Assembly (NCBI GenBank): GCA_017654935.2
Contig: CM065704.1
Span: forward strand, 23,436,266-23,500,265
Source of the DNA: Phymorhynchus buccinoides
Taxonomy: Eukaryota; Mollusca; Gastropoda; Neogastropoda; Raphitomidae
Length of the DNA stretch: 64,000 nucleotides
Reading direction: 5' to 3'
A model generated the notes under the pieces. The model did not search any database, was not told the origin of the DNA, and saw only the letters and a list, made by a program, of their open reading frames with translations. A program made the position numbers and the translations under genes. How positions within the stretch are numbered: position 1 is the first letter of the stretch; each line of letters starts with the position of its first letter. Shown here piece after piece: positions 54,901-64,000 of the stretch.

Positions 54901-57900
54901 ACAACAGATTAAAACTTACTTACTAAAACATAATAGGCATATAACAGACACTTCGTAATAGCACACATGATTGAAAACGCAAGATAACATGATTTGCAAA
55001 CTTACATATTAGACTACACATTCGGAGATAGTTAAATCTTGCGTGTTAAAACATATTAATTATATAAAGCATTTTAATAGGATCATACATAAACAATATA
55101 CATGTAACATGATTCACATACCCACAATAGACAAGACATTCCTAAGATGACAACAGATTAAGACGAGCCTCTTACATTAAAACAGTATGTAAGGATTCCC
55201 CTTAGCGTTGTTTTCTCAATAGTTCAATAAATCATTATGATAGTTATTATGAACATTTCAAATATCTTTCAAGGATAGATACTTAGAGCGCGCGCCATTC
55301 GTTCTGTGCACGGTAGGTACTCTGGTGTACTTGACCTGGTCGCCGGAGCAGGGCTTTCATCCCCGATGTGATTATACCCATGTGAAGGACACCCTCACGG
55401 TCCCCCCTGCTTCCTCCATGATGCTCACCTTCCTCTATTTCGTCACCAGTGGTGCGACGTCACCAGAGACTGTGACGTTCTCCGGTCCTCATGGACAACG
55501 GGTGGTGGCTGACTCTGAATCGGGATACCTGGAGAATCGAACTCTGGTGGTCACAGAGGGAAAACTGATCATTGACTTCAAACTGAAACTTTTCAAAAGT
55601 AACACGTACGACCCTCTATTTGCCTGTCATTTGCTTTTTACCATGTCTCAGGTGACGTTGACGACATTAATATGCGTTTTGTTTTAAACCTTTATGTCAG
55701 AATTTAGTTGAAAATGTTCTCACAAGTTTTAGTTGATTTAGTTGACGTTGTTCCTTTTTTTGTCTTTATCTTTCTGTTTGTTTGTGAAGAATTGCAACAA
55801 TGGGATCAAATGAACCAGAAAGATTGATCATGTTGCACAATTTGAGTTTGATGGTTTTTAAGCAACTGGTTTATTTTCTGTCAAGCTCAAGTAGTTAGGA
55901 AGGAAACAGTCTTTAAAATGGCCCAGAAGACGAGATTTTTCATTAAAAAAATCTGTTAGATGGCCGTAAATTTCCAAGTAGTATCAGTGGTATGATGTTT
56001 AGATGTATTATGGTAAGAGGTCACCCCTGTTATCCTGATCAATATGAAGATATATCTGTTTAAAGATACAACCCGATTGAAAAAGATTCAGTGGAAAAAA
56101 AACCCTGTTCATCCGAGTTCAGACCTTCTGATCGCATGTAGACTGCTTACTACAAGAGTGGGAAGACTACGCTTTGTGTGTTTGATCTTTTTACAATTAT
56201 GGGGATGACCATAACTCTGATCGCCGTTAGAAAATGTATTTGCCAGAGTTTGCCATTTTAAGTGTCCAACGAAGCGAAGTCTGTGTGACGCATTTGCTAC
56301 GATCCTTTAAAAAAGAAGAAGAAGATAACGATCTAATACCAACTTATTATATATTTGTCAATTTCTTTACACCTTTTTCATTCTTTTTGGTCTTAAAAAG
56401 AGAAGACATAGATAGGTATAGATTGAGATTTTGGTTTCAATGACATTCATACTTCCGTTTTAAAATAGAAAATAAATAACGCACTACGCAAGAACAAGAC
56501 AATAGCTATGTTTTCTTATACATTTTTACTATAGAATTCCAGCACACCTGTTCAGCTTCCCAACGGTCGGTGGAACTGTTCCCTGGGCAACTGGAGAGGA
56601 CTGTACGGCCTGCAGCCCCACCTGGAGTGTAACCTGTTTGTGCAGTGTGAGGATGACAGGGACGAGGACCACTGTGGATACACCAGGTGTCACCAGGTGA
56701 CTGGACTGTATTGTGTTGTGTTGCATTGTAGGGGAAGACGGGGTCAAAAGCGCATGGGCGGGTAAGAAGCCCACCCCAATTATCTCATGAAATGAAGCAA
56801 ATTTCAGTCTCATTTTGCCCATGAGACGAGCGTTAATGTCTAGCATTCGTCTCATGGGCAAATTTGACTGAAATGTTCTTTATTTCATGAGATAATTGGG
56901 GTGGGCTTCTTACCCGCCCATGCGCTTTTTGCCCCGTCTTCCCCTATTGTATTGTATTGTATTGTATTGTACTGTGTTGTGTTGTATTGTGTTGTAACCT
57001 GTTTGTGCAGTGTGAGGATGACAGGGATGAGGACCACTGTGGATACACCAGGTGACTGGACTGTATTGTATTGTATTGTATTGTATTGTATTGTATTGTA
57101 TTGTATTGTATTGTAATGTGTAGTATTGCATTGTAATGTACTGTATTGTATTGTGTTGTATTGTATGTGCTGTATTGTATTGTGTTGTAACCTGTTTGTG
57201 CAGTGTGAGAATGACAGGGATGAGGACCACTGTGGATACACCAGGTGACATGGACTGTATTGTGTTGTGTTGTATTGTATTGTGTTGTATTGTACTGTAT
57301 TGTATTGTATTGCATGTGTATTGTATTGTATTGTATTGTATTGTATTGTATTGTATTGTATTGTATTGTATTGTGTAGTGTTGTATTGTACTGTATTACA
57401 TTGTACTGTATTGCATTGTACTGTATTGTATTGTAATACATTGTACTGTATTGCATTGTACTGTATTAAACTCTGTTGGGATATGTCTTTTTCTTTCTCA
57501 AGAAAATAATAATTCCAAATTATGTTCTCCTCTAAACTTCTCCAAAATCGAAACATGTTGGCTGAATGCATCGGGTAAACAACAAAACTGAAGACCAGGA
57601 CACATAGGTTACGTACTTTACCCATTATGGCCATATGGTCTGGGAACGCAAAAGAAGAAGAAGAAGAAGAAGAAGAAGAGGTGATATCCAGTCCTCACAA
57701 CATTTAGAAAGTTTCCTGTTTCAGTCCACCTTACTGTTATATATAAATCCAGAACAACTGCGACACCCCCATCATCATCTGTAAAAATGTACCAGATGTG
57801 TCCGTTGTGACCGAGAGGACGTAAATTCCTCTCGGTCAGCGTGACTGCTTGTCTTTCGTTTATGTACATTGTTTTTATTGATTTGTTCGTTTCTTCCATT

Positions 57901-58117
57901 AGGAAGGATTCGAGTCAGGAGGCAGGTGCTACGTTCTGGGCTGGAGGACCGACACGTCTCACTATGAAGCACACCGACTGTGTCAGACAAAAGGGGGACA
58001 ACTGGCCAGTTTTACGTCACGGGACAACGTCACAGACGTCTTACGTGTTCTGTGGAAACATCACCAGTATGACGTCAAGATCGGACTGACGTCACCGACG
58101 TCGTTACTGCCCTGGAT
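51128..58117 (+). CDS. CUB-CUB-LDLa-C-type lectin glycoprotein, partial gene, 4 exons
   Basis: The exons join as 51128-51698, 55317-55651, 56535-56696 and 57903-58117, with matching phases 1, 0, 0. The first ATG is followed by a hydrophobic stretch (LTYYSIFTLATCCLS), which I read as a signal peptide. Exon A holds a CUB-like domain with several N-glycosylation sequons. Exon B holds a second CUB-like domain. Exon C holds a short Cys-rich domain with FVQCEDDRDEDHC, typical of LDL-receptor class A repeats. Exon D holds GGRCYVLGWRTDTSHYEAHR then LCQTKGGQLASF, the opening half of a C-type lectin fold. The family role is extracellular adhesion or recognition; the ligand is unknown. Exon D either ends at a TAA (58119-58121) or splices at GAT|GTAAAT. 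The missing second half of the lectin fold favours splicing to an exon I could not find. Confidence 0.8.
51714..51875. mobile_element. Foldback element next to exon A donor
   Basis: GTCAAGCTACTATATG at the left and CATATAGTAGCTTGGC at the right are inverted, and the arms (AAAACCTTACTAATACTACT / AGTATTACTAAGGTTTT) continue inward to a loop near 51790. It begins 16 bp after the lectin exon A donor. Confidence 0.85.
51918..52016. repeat. (CT)n microsatellite
   Basis: About 95 bp of (CT)n with CCCCTCCC interruptions. Confidence 0.97.
52040..52305 (+). mobile_element. LINE reverse-transcriptase fragment
   Basis: The frame SNQNGFREKHSCHTMLTNII then FVDFAKAFDTIDHTLLLTKL contains the FxDFxKAFDT motif of LINE reverse transcriptase (Jockey/CR1-like). 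It is cut on the right by the foldback array. Confidence 0.85.
52308..53325. repeat. Amplified foldback array (half-element tandem repeats)
   Basis: Units of about 85 bp with AAAACCTTACTAATACTACT, CCCATGAAAAGACTACTATT and CAGTTAGTAGTAACTTGACA repeat at 52310-52470 and 52797-53220. The array closes with an inverted arm at 53225-53325 that ends CAGATAGTAGCTTGAC. Confidence 0.9.
52480..52735 (-). repeat. Retroelement 3' end-like segment
   Basis: Minus strand has GAAGACGGGCTTATGGCCAG followed by an AATAAAAGGGACC-like end. The segment interrupts the foldback array. The family assignment is uncertain. Confidence 0.4.
53630..53822 (+). mobile_element. CR1-like LINE 3' tail
   Basis: Ends in AATAAACCTTGAAACTTGAAACTTG-type short repeats, a terminus typical of CR1-like LINEs. 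It may belong to the same insertion as the reverse-transcriptase fragment at 52040. Confidence 0.6.
54172..54329. mobile_element. Palindromic MITE
   Basis: CAGGGCGTGTAAT at the left and ATTACACGCCCTG at the right, with arms continuing through GTGAACACGGG / CCCGTGTCCGC. It lies directly beside the next element. Confidence 0.8.
54331..54548. mobile_element. Palindromic TA-flanked MITE (copy 2)
   Basis: Full-length hairpin element with the same ends as 46857-47066, in the intron between lectin exons A and B. Confidence 0.9.
54690..55200 (-). repeat. AT-rich dispersed repeat with (ATT)n and TATAGCGC terminus
   Basis: The (ATT)n and GCTATAGCGC at 54695-54725 match the recurrent LINE/SINE terminus. 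The remaining sequence shows internal near-repeats (AAGATAGCATGGTTCACATA and relatives). Confidence 0.5.
55317..55651 (+). CDS. Lectin-gene exon B (second CUB-like domain)
   Basis: The acceptor is GCACGGTAG and the donor CAG|GTGACG. The frame starts TLVYLTWSPEQGFHPRCDYT and ends FACHLLFTMSQ. The pattern is CUB-like: PPASSMMLTFLYF resembles the PPG..I.L.F strand and GKLIIDFKLKLF the later strand. Phase 1 in matches exon A. Confidence 0.78.
55652..56534 (+). other. Intron between lectin exons B and C
   Basis: AT-rich sequence with no recognisable element or exon. Confidence 0.5.
56535..56696 (+). CDS. Lectin-gene exon C (LDL-receptor class A-like)
   Basis: It encodes NSSTPVQLPNGRWNCSLGNW then ECNLFVQCEDDRDEDHCGYT and RCHQ. 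The acidic CEDDRDEDHC motif is the calcium-binding end of LDLa repeats. The acceptor is CTATAG and the donor CAG|GTGACT; phases 0/0. A nearer donor (ACCAG|GTGTCA, nine bases upstream) is possible but would put exon D out of frame. Two copies of the 3' edge with donor follow in the intron. Confidence 0.78.
56729..56946. mobile_element. Palindromic TA-flanked MITE (copy 3)
   Basis: Same hairpin family, inserted 33 bp after the lectin exon C donor in (TTGTA)n sequence. Confidence 0.9.
56947..57470 (+). repeat. (ATTGT)n array containing two copies of lectin exon C 3' edge
   Basis: Pentanucleotide repeats surround copies at 56996-57055 and 57188-57248. Both read through GTGCAGTGTGAGGATGACAG (one change in the second) and TGTGGATACACCAG|GTGAC. 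Confidence 0.93.
57535..57680 (+). mobile_element. (AAG)n-tailed retroposon fragment
   Basis: Sequence like 14265-14400 followed by an (AAG)n tail at 57650-57679. Confidence 0.55.
57903..58117 (+). CDS. Lectin-gene exon D (first half of C-type lectin domain)
   Basis: It encodes EGFESGGRCYVLGWRTDTSH then YEAHRLCQTKGGQLASF and ends KIGLTSPTSLLPW. The acceptor is TTCCATTAG. The C...C spacing and GGQLASF are characteristic of the C-type lectin fold, but the WND-type calcium site and the last cysteines are absent. The end is uncertain: donor GAT|GTAAAT at 58117, or stop codon at 58119-58121. Confidence 0.75.
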
Positions 58118-58121
58118 GTAA

Positions 58122-58685
58122 ATGTTGACCATTAAATTGTTTGTTGATAGGCATAGACTATCATCAACTTCTCCCCCGCGGGCTTCCACCTTGTCGTGGT
58201 GGGGGAGCGTTGAACTAAGTGTAGCCCATCGTCCCCATTTTTCATTCTCTCCATCCTCATTTACAATTTATGACATGCCAGTTTTTAATTTTGTTTTTAT
58301 TGTTCACTGGCTTTCACGCGCGAGACCTTACGCACTTGAGTGGGCAAATGTTGCCCATTCTGCAGTGCATATTTGCCTATATGGCCTTTTTATATATATA
58401 TTTTTTACTGGGATGTGTTTGTTTTCCTTTTGTACTGTTTTATTTTTTAACCTGGATCCGATAAGTAGAGTAGAGTGGTTCAACGTTACCAGCACTGTGT
58501 GAAATTATGAGCTATAGGGTACAATGATGAAGATGCCATGTCGTGAATTGTACTGTTTATGTTTTTGTTGTTTTCAGGTTTTGGGACGTTGTTAAGAATC
58601 ATTGATGTGTGTTTTGTTATACGTGGTCGAACTTTACGCGGTGACAGTCCTGAGATAACTATAGCTGTTGACGGGACTACAACAG

Positions 58686-58726
<41 letters not shown>

Positions 58727-59059
58727 CATCAATTTGTATTTAGTTCTGTTAGGTGTAGGTTTTCTTCCCCCTGTTCTCTCTCTCACTCCATCCCCACCCA
58801 CATTTTACCTATGTTCTTTTGGGTGTCATATCAGCGAGAGAATGTTCGTTAGATACCTGAGCCGAAGAGGAATATTTTTGTCTCGTCTGTCTGTTGATAA
58901 CATTATTCGAAAAGATATGAACAAATTTGATCAAATGTTGTAAACGGTTTGTGGTATCAACCTTCCGCACAAACAAACAAACAATTCTGTAACATTCCGT
59001 AGTTAAACTGGACAGTCAGTACCAAGTTCCACTTAATAAATAATAATAAATATATCTTG
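58122..59059 (+). other. No exon recognised downstream of lectin exon D
   Basis: Includes an (ACTA)n tract at 58686-58727. I searched for the second half of a C-type lectin fold and saw none. Confidence 0.45.
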
Positions 59060-59271
59060 TAGGGGAAGACGGGGTAAAAAGCCCATGCGCGGGTAAGAAG
59101 CTCATGCCAATTATCTCATGAAATAAAGCAAATTTCAGTCACATTTTGCCCATGAGACGAGTGTTAATGATTCGCCTCATGGGCAAATTTGACTAATATT
59201 TGCTTTATTTCATGAGATAGTTGGTATGAGCTTCTTACCCGCCCATGGGCTTTTTACTCCGTCTTCACCTA
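59060..59271. mobile_element. Palindromic TA-flanked MITE (copy 4, more diverged)
   Basis: Same hairpin family with several substitutions in both arms (for example TTTTTACTCCGTCTTCACC at the right). Confidence 0.88.
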
Positions 59272-59564
59272 TATACCAGTTCGCGTCTGCTTCCAGTGGG
59301 AATTACGTTAATTAAACTTGAATTATCATTCTGAACGGACTTGGACCATGTCATTGCTTTCTGCTTGAAAATGCCTTCGATTTCAAATGAAGCAAAACCG
59401 CAGTGGTCATATTGGTTGTTGTTTTTGGACATAGGCCTACGATTAGCAAGGTGTCCGTTATGCACTGGATTTAGAATTAGCATCCTGAAATCACCGAACA
59501 CCACTGCGAAATGTCATGCTTTATTTGCAAATAACCTTTCCTTAAGATTGTGCTTACAGTGTTG

Positions 59565-59723
59565 GTGAAGGGCCAGCCACACGTCCACTAAAATCGCACG
59601 ACTGTACGATACAATTCGATCACGTGGTCTCTAAGAACAAATGTGACTGGCGCTTCGAGACCACGTGATCGAATCGTATCGTACAGTCGTGCGATTTTAG
59701 TGGACGTGTGGCTGGCCCTTCAC
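59565..59723. mobile_element. Palindromic MITE, 159 bp
   Basis: GTGAAGGGCCAGCCACACGT and its complement bound arms of about 65 bp that include CGCACGACTGTACGATAC and GATCACGTGGTCTC. Confidence 0.88.
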
Positions 59724-59959
59724 AATGAGGCTTTATACTACGTCTTGACGACACGAAAGGGCAATAATTTTAGGACTGACTTGACCATGCTACCTAGTGA
59801 CGAGTCAGGGGCAGATAATATTTTGTGGCTATAAACTACTACTTCTTGACAGGCAAGGACGACAGTCTTATGTAGGTGGCGCACGCACCTCAGTGCACAA
59901 GACAGGGGCAGAGAATTTTCATCATAAAGCCTCCGACCCTCTTCCAACACTTATAATTG

Positions 59960-60217
59960 ATAACCCGGTGTGACATTCTCAAAATGGATTTGTTTTCAAG
60001 ATGTCTGCGCATGTACGAAATCGATCATGACGTACCATCAAATTTTATTTTGTGTGTATTCGACACTAAATTGACCCTAAACCTATCCCTATTCCTAACC
60101 CTAACCCTAACCCTAACTCTAAACCTATCCCTAACCCTAACCCTATCCCTAACTCTTCGCACATGCGCAGACATGTTGAGAACAAATCCATTTTGAGAAC
60201 GCCACGCCGGTTGAAAA
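59960..60217. repeat. Inverted-repeat element with telomere-like core
   Basis: Arms with TTCTCAAAATGGATTTGTTT at the left and GAACAAATCCATTTTGAGAA at the right enclose (CCCTAA/CCCTAT)n at 60067-60153. Confidence 0.8.
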
Positions 60218-60664
60218 GAGGAAGTGTAAATTTCTGAAAAATTAATGAATGATAGGCCTAAATGTAAAGGTAGGTAGCAGATGGTACAAAACTGGTTGAA
60301 GACGAACATCATGGCCGCCATATCGGATTTTTAGGCATCATTGTAGTAAAATTTGATCTGGCAGCCATTGAAATCGGCAACAAAACATGTCGACGTAGAA
60401 ACAAACTGATATAATAAAGTCATACGCACTTTCAGTAGGCCTACATTTATGAACGTTTGTATGTGGGAAGAAAATGATTTAAGCGGAAATTTGATTTTTT
60501 TCCACCATTTGGAGTAGGCCTACTTTTTTTTAATATATTCAATAGATAGTAGAAAAATAGGCGTGCAAAGGATACTGCGCAGAGAATGTACACACTAAAC
60601 CAAACACTCATAACCATGAGAAAACACACACATAATCACAAAACATAATTATACACACGCGCGG

Positions 60665-60667
<3 letters not shown>

Positions 60668-60717
<50 letters not shown>

Positions 60718-60775
60718 GACAGATACACACACACGCACGCACGCACTCACGCGCGCACACACACCTCAACCCAAA
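60668..60775. repeat. (CA)n microsatellite
   Basis: (CA)n of about 45 bp followed by (CACG) variants. Confidence 0.97.
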
Positions 60776-61056
60776 CCTAACACCATCCCAGTTTTTCATA
60801 TTCACGAAAGCACCATAAAAGTTAAGAAAATACATTTCATTTATACAGGTTTCTCACACAAAAAGGCACAGGCATACATGCTTGAAACAACAACAACCAC
60901 CAAACAAACAATCTGACAGATAAGATTAAGAATACGAATCGTAGGAATATCAAAACGATAATACGTTCTTAAAATGTACGTGATCGGTGATCTGGAGGAG
61001 CTTTTCGCCATCATCAATCCAAGACTTGGCATCAGAAAAAAGCAACATCATTTAAT

Positions 61057-61247
61057 TATACCCTTTCACCGCCAATGTCGCATTTATGCACCACAATGGT
61101 TTACCACCCATGTCACTAAAAGGCATCGAACCAGGGCCTGTTATTTCAAGATCTTATTTTCTTCATCTTGGGAGATAAGGATAGGCCTAATGCTATGTAT
61201 ATCACAGATGAATTCCCATGATAGCAGTCTGGCGGCGAAATGGTTAA
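61057..61247. mobile_element. TTAA MITE family A
   Basis: Ends CCCTTTCACCGCCAATGTCG and TGGCGGCGAAATGG; the right TTAA is intact and the left flank is TATA. Confidence 0.75.
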
Positions 61248-61249
61248 TG

Positions 61250-62970
61250 ATGGCTGCTTGTTGCACCGTGCTGTGACAGTCGTACATGTTGGTGTGTAGT
61301 TCACATTACACTGAACAGCCGTGGAACAACGAGTTTGCAGCATGTTGTTGACACAGGTAGGCCTATGCATGGCCTAGGCACACAACCAAACAAACAAGCG
61401 TATATCTATACTGCACAGCTGTTCCGTCGCACACAAACTCGAGTATTTCGTTAAAAGACTGAATCTAGAAATCTTAGATTAAAAAAAAAAATCCACAAAA
61501 CACGCCCTTTAAATATTTTGACTGTATTATGTTCTACATAGTATTTCAAACATATTTCTTTCATCAGATTAATTATAAAAACTTTTTTTGTTGAGTAGTA
61601 TCATGAGACATAATTATTTAGTAGAAAATGTTCTTAAATAATTCACTTAGTTTTGCAAACATGATTAAAATTGCTCATGGGTGAACATCTAGCAATTTTA
61701 ACTGAATAAAACTAATTCACACACATGCTACAATATATTCTTGACTATTATTTATTAAAAGTTATTGGTGGTAAACTAAAGTTGCGCGAACAACATTTAG
61801 TTCATCTAAAAAAACCAACTTCTTAAAATATAGATGAACTAAATGTTCCTTTAGTTCATCTATATTTTAAGAAGTTAAAATATAGATGAACTAAATGTTC
61901 CTCTCGAAACAGCTGTGACTGATGTTCAAATAAAACACCAAAGTCGAAGAATAATAGACATAAAAACATTGACGGAGCGAGATATGTTGAGGACCCCAGC
62001 CCACTATATCGATCCATGGACTGGTGACAACGATAATGTCTAATTCTTTATTTGATAAAACTTCCCCCCCTTAAGTTCAATTTACATAAGTATATAGGAT
62101 ATGGAAAAACAACAGTTGAACCATCGAATAAGAACATCTTTTGGATGGTGCAAGAGTTTGGATTGCAGTTCGAATATTATGCTTCGGTCATTCATTTTCA
62201 ATTTTAAAAAACATTAAACTTTTAGCATTTTCGTCGCTAGGACCTATAATATATCAGATACTCGTTCCCTTTAATACGCATTTCAAATACCTAAATAGTC
62301 GTTGTTTAGACTGTTCTCAAGAAACAGCAATGTCTAAGAAGAAATGTTGTCACAGTGTTAAGGCCCTTACCATTGGTATCTAGATCATAGTACATGTAGA
62401 TGATCTTCTTCATAGCACCAACAACTCCAAAGCCTGCGAACCATGTCCTTGGGATAACATTTTGATCACTTGGTCAGGTCTGATCAGATCAGCCTACAAA
62501 GCATATCTCTGAGACCAACAGCATAACAGTAAAACGGACGTACTTTCCACACTGTATCAAATACACCACTAAGCCATTCAAATTGAAAATTGGCAGAAGA
62601 ATACATTAATCTCTTGACGATGACGTCCATTAAAATGACAAAACATCAACAACACACAAAAAAACAACCAACCAACCATCAAAAAACAAAAACAAACAAA
62701 AGGTGTCGTGGATTGGTAAACATGTTCTTTACCCGTTCCGCCCCCTTAACTCCCCTCCTCCTACATCTTAGCACCCTCCCTCTTTGCGTCCTTTGGGTGA
62801 TATACCTCCACCCAAAATTTTAAGTGAGTCAATCCAGCTGTTCACAAGATGCATCACATGCAGACAAAAACAAAATCAAGGTGAAAGTTGTCCAGTCACC
62901 ATCTCCTTATTTTCAGTTGGTGTATTTTTTTAAATATATATATATTTTTTTATGTGTATGTATGTGTGTC
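61250..62970. other. Intergenic, no gene recognised
   Basis: AT-rich. 61792-61899 holds three copies, alternating in orientation, of TAGATGAACTAAATGTT. Otherwise I see nothing. Confidence 0.45.
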
Positions 62971-62973
62971 TAT

Positions 62974-63200
<227 letters not shown>

Positions 63201-63314
63201 GCGATTTCGTTTCTTTTTCATCATATGTATTGAGACTTGACGTTTTTCTTGTTTTTGTTTTGTTTGAAAATTCATTTGTGAAAATGTAAAAAAAAGGTTT
63301 AATAATTTTTAAAA

Positions 63315-64000
63315 AAATCAAGGTGAAAGGTCAAGGTCGAGAAGCTTCAAAATGTCTCCCACTGGGTGTACAACGATTTTTTCCTACTACAACTAGGTCA
63401 AATGTCAAGTTCAAGGCCAAGGGGCTTCAAATGTTTCCAACTGCATTCTTTATATCATGATGATCAAAGAATATATATGGCTATGTGTGTGTCAGAATAA
63501 TGGTGTTTAAACTGTAGCCACGGCTAAAAGAGACAAATTCAAAAGTCAAAGTCAAGGTCATCGAGATAATCAATACTTTGAACCACATAATATCATGACC
63601 TTGAGCCAGTCTAGCAACCTGCCAAATTTGCATAATTGTGAAATGTATGACTAAAACACCAACTTTGACCCTACCAAGATCTACGTCCTGGACCATGACC
63701 CTGCCTAGTACCCAACAGTCGGAATCACCATAAAGCAGTGCAATAACACTCCAAATGTGAACACTGTAAGTCAAACGATGTCGAATATATAGCCACAAGA
63801 AGACATTTCGGTTTTTGGTTTTCAAGGTCAAACCTCAAGTTCAGGTTATGGTTTGTCCATAGACCAATTCCACACATGGTGATGCACCACCACACCTTTG
63901 AAGCAACTCTGTCCAGCGGTTCACGATATATAGCCTGGACAGACAAACAGACAGAAGGACAAAGTTAAACAAAGATTCAATATTTTTTGCAAAAGCGGCT
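63315..64000 (-). repeat. Dispersed repeat with AAGGTCAAGGTC-type motifs
   Basis: Two related segments begin near 63317 and 63403 (AAGGTCAAGGTCGAGAAGCTTC / TCAAGTTCAAGGCCAAGGGGC). The region ends GACAGACAAACAGACAGAAGG. No gene recognised. Confidence 0.5.

Noticed and set aside
56885..57634. Long QYNTIQYN-type open frame on the minus strand
   Set aside because: It is the (ATTGT)n pentanucleotide repeat plus a MITE, antisense to lectin-gene introns.

Overview
This is eukaryotic, intron-rich, repeat-dense DNA. I infer a lophotrochozoan animal, most likely a marine gastropod mollusc. The grounds are long introns with GT/AG junctions, many (GA)n, (GT)n and (CT)n tracts, tRNA-derived SINEs, several CR1/Jockey/RTE-like LINE fragments, and many palindromic and TTAA-flanked MITEs. 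There is no bacterial-style gene organisation. The species assignment is an inference, not something I can test here.

Two protein-coding genes can be supported. The left 40 kb is the 5' two-thirds of the dynactin large-subunit gene (DCTN1, p150-Glued) on the minus strand. I resolved 21 coding exons, from a start codon at 40125 to an exon at 365-448. Every exon has splice signals, all intron phases agree, and together they give exactly 831 codons (2493 nt). They cover a CAP-Gly domain, a Ser/Ala/Pro-rich basic linker, the first long coiled coil, and part of the globular region that follows. The C-terminal third lies beyond the left edge. On the plus strand, 51128 to about 58120 holds four exons of a secreted or membrane glycoprotein: signal peptide, CUB-like, CUB-like, LDL-receptor class A and the start of a C-type lectin domain. 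It probably continues past its last visible exon.

The most unusual property is structural. About half of the DCTN1 exons, and one exon of the lectin gene, have one edge copied into the adjacent intron as a tandem array that includes the splice site. Donor-side arrays sit at exons 7, 9, 13, 17, 18 and 20. Acceptor-side arrays sit at exons 5, 11, 12 and 17. The arrays range from one extra copy to about 20, and from nearly identical to badly decayed. A tandem duplication across a splice junction can be silent if the exon-adjacent site is still used, which may explain why they persist. Their number in one gene, and recurrence in a second, deserves attention because each leaves decoy donors, decoy acceptors or possible cassette exons.

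The rest is repeats. 2-40 kb: introns with SINEs, two TTAA-type MITE families (one nested in another, with the empty site visible elsewhere), hAT-like elements, LINE fragments, a 47-bp and an 82-bp minisatellite, and an (AAG)n-tailed retroposon. 40.5-51 kb: intergenic, with a LINE fragment, a palindrome-rich array, a nearly C-free GTG/GTA tract and a possible LTR. 51-59 kb: lectin-gene introns packed with foldback elements. 59-64 kb: palindromes, telomere-like repeats and sequence in which I recognise no gene.
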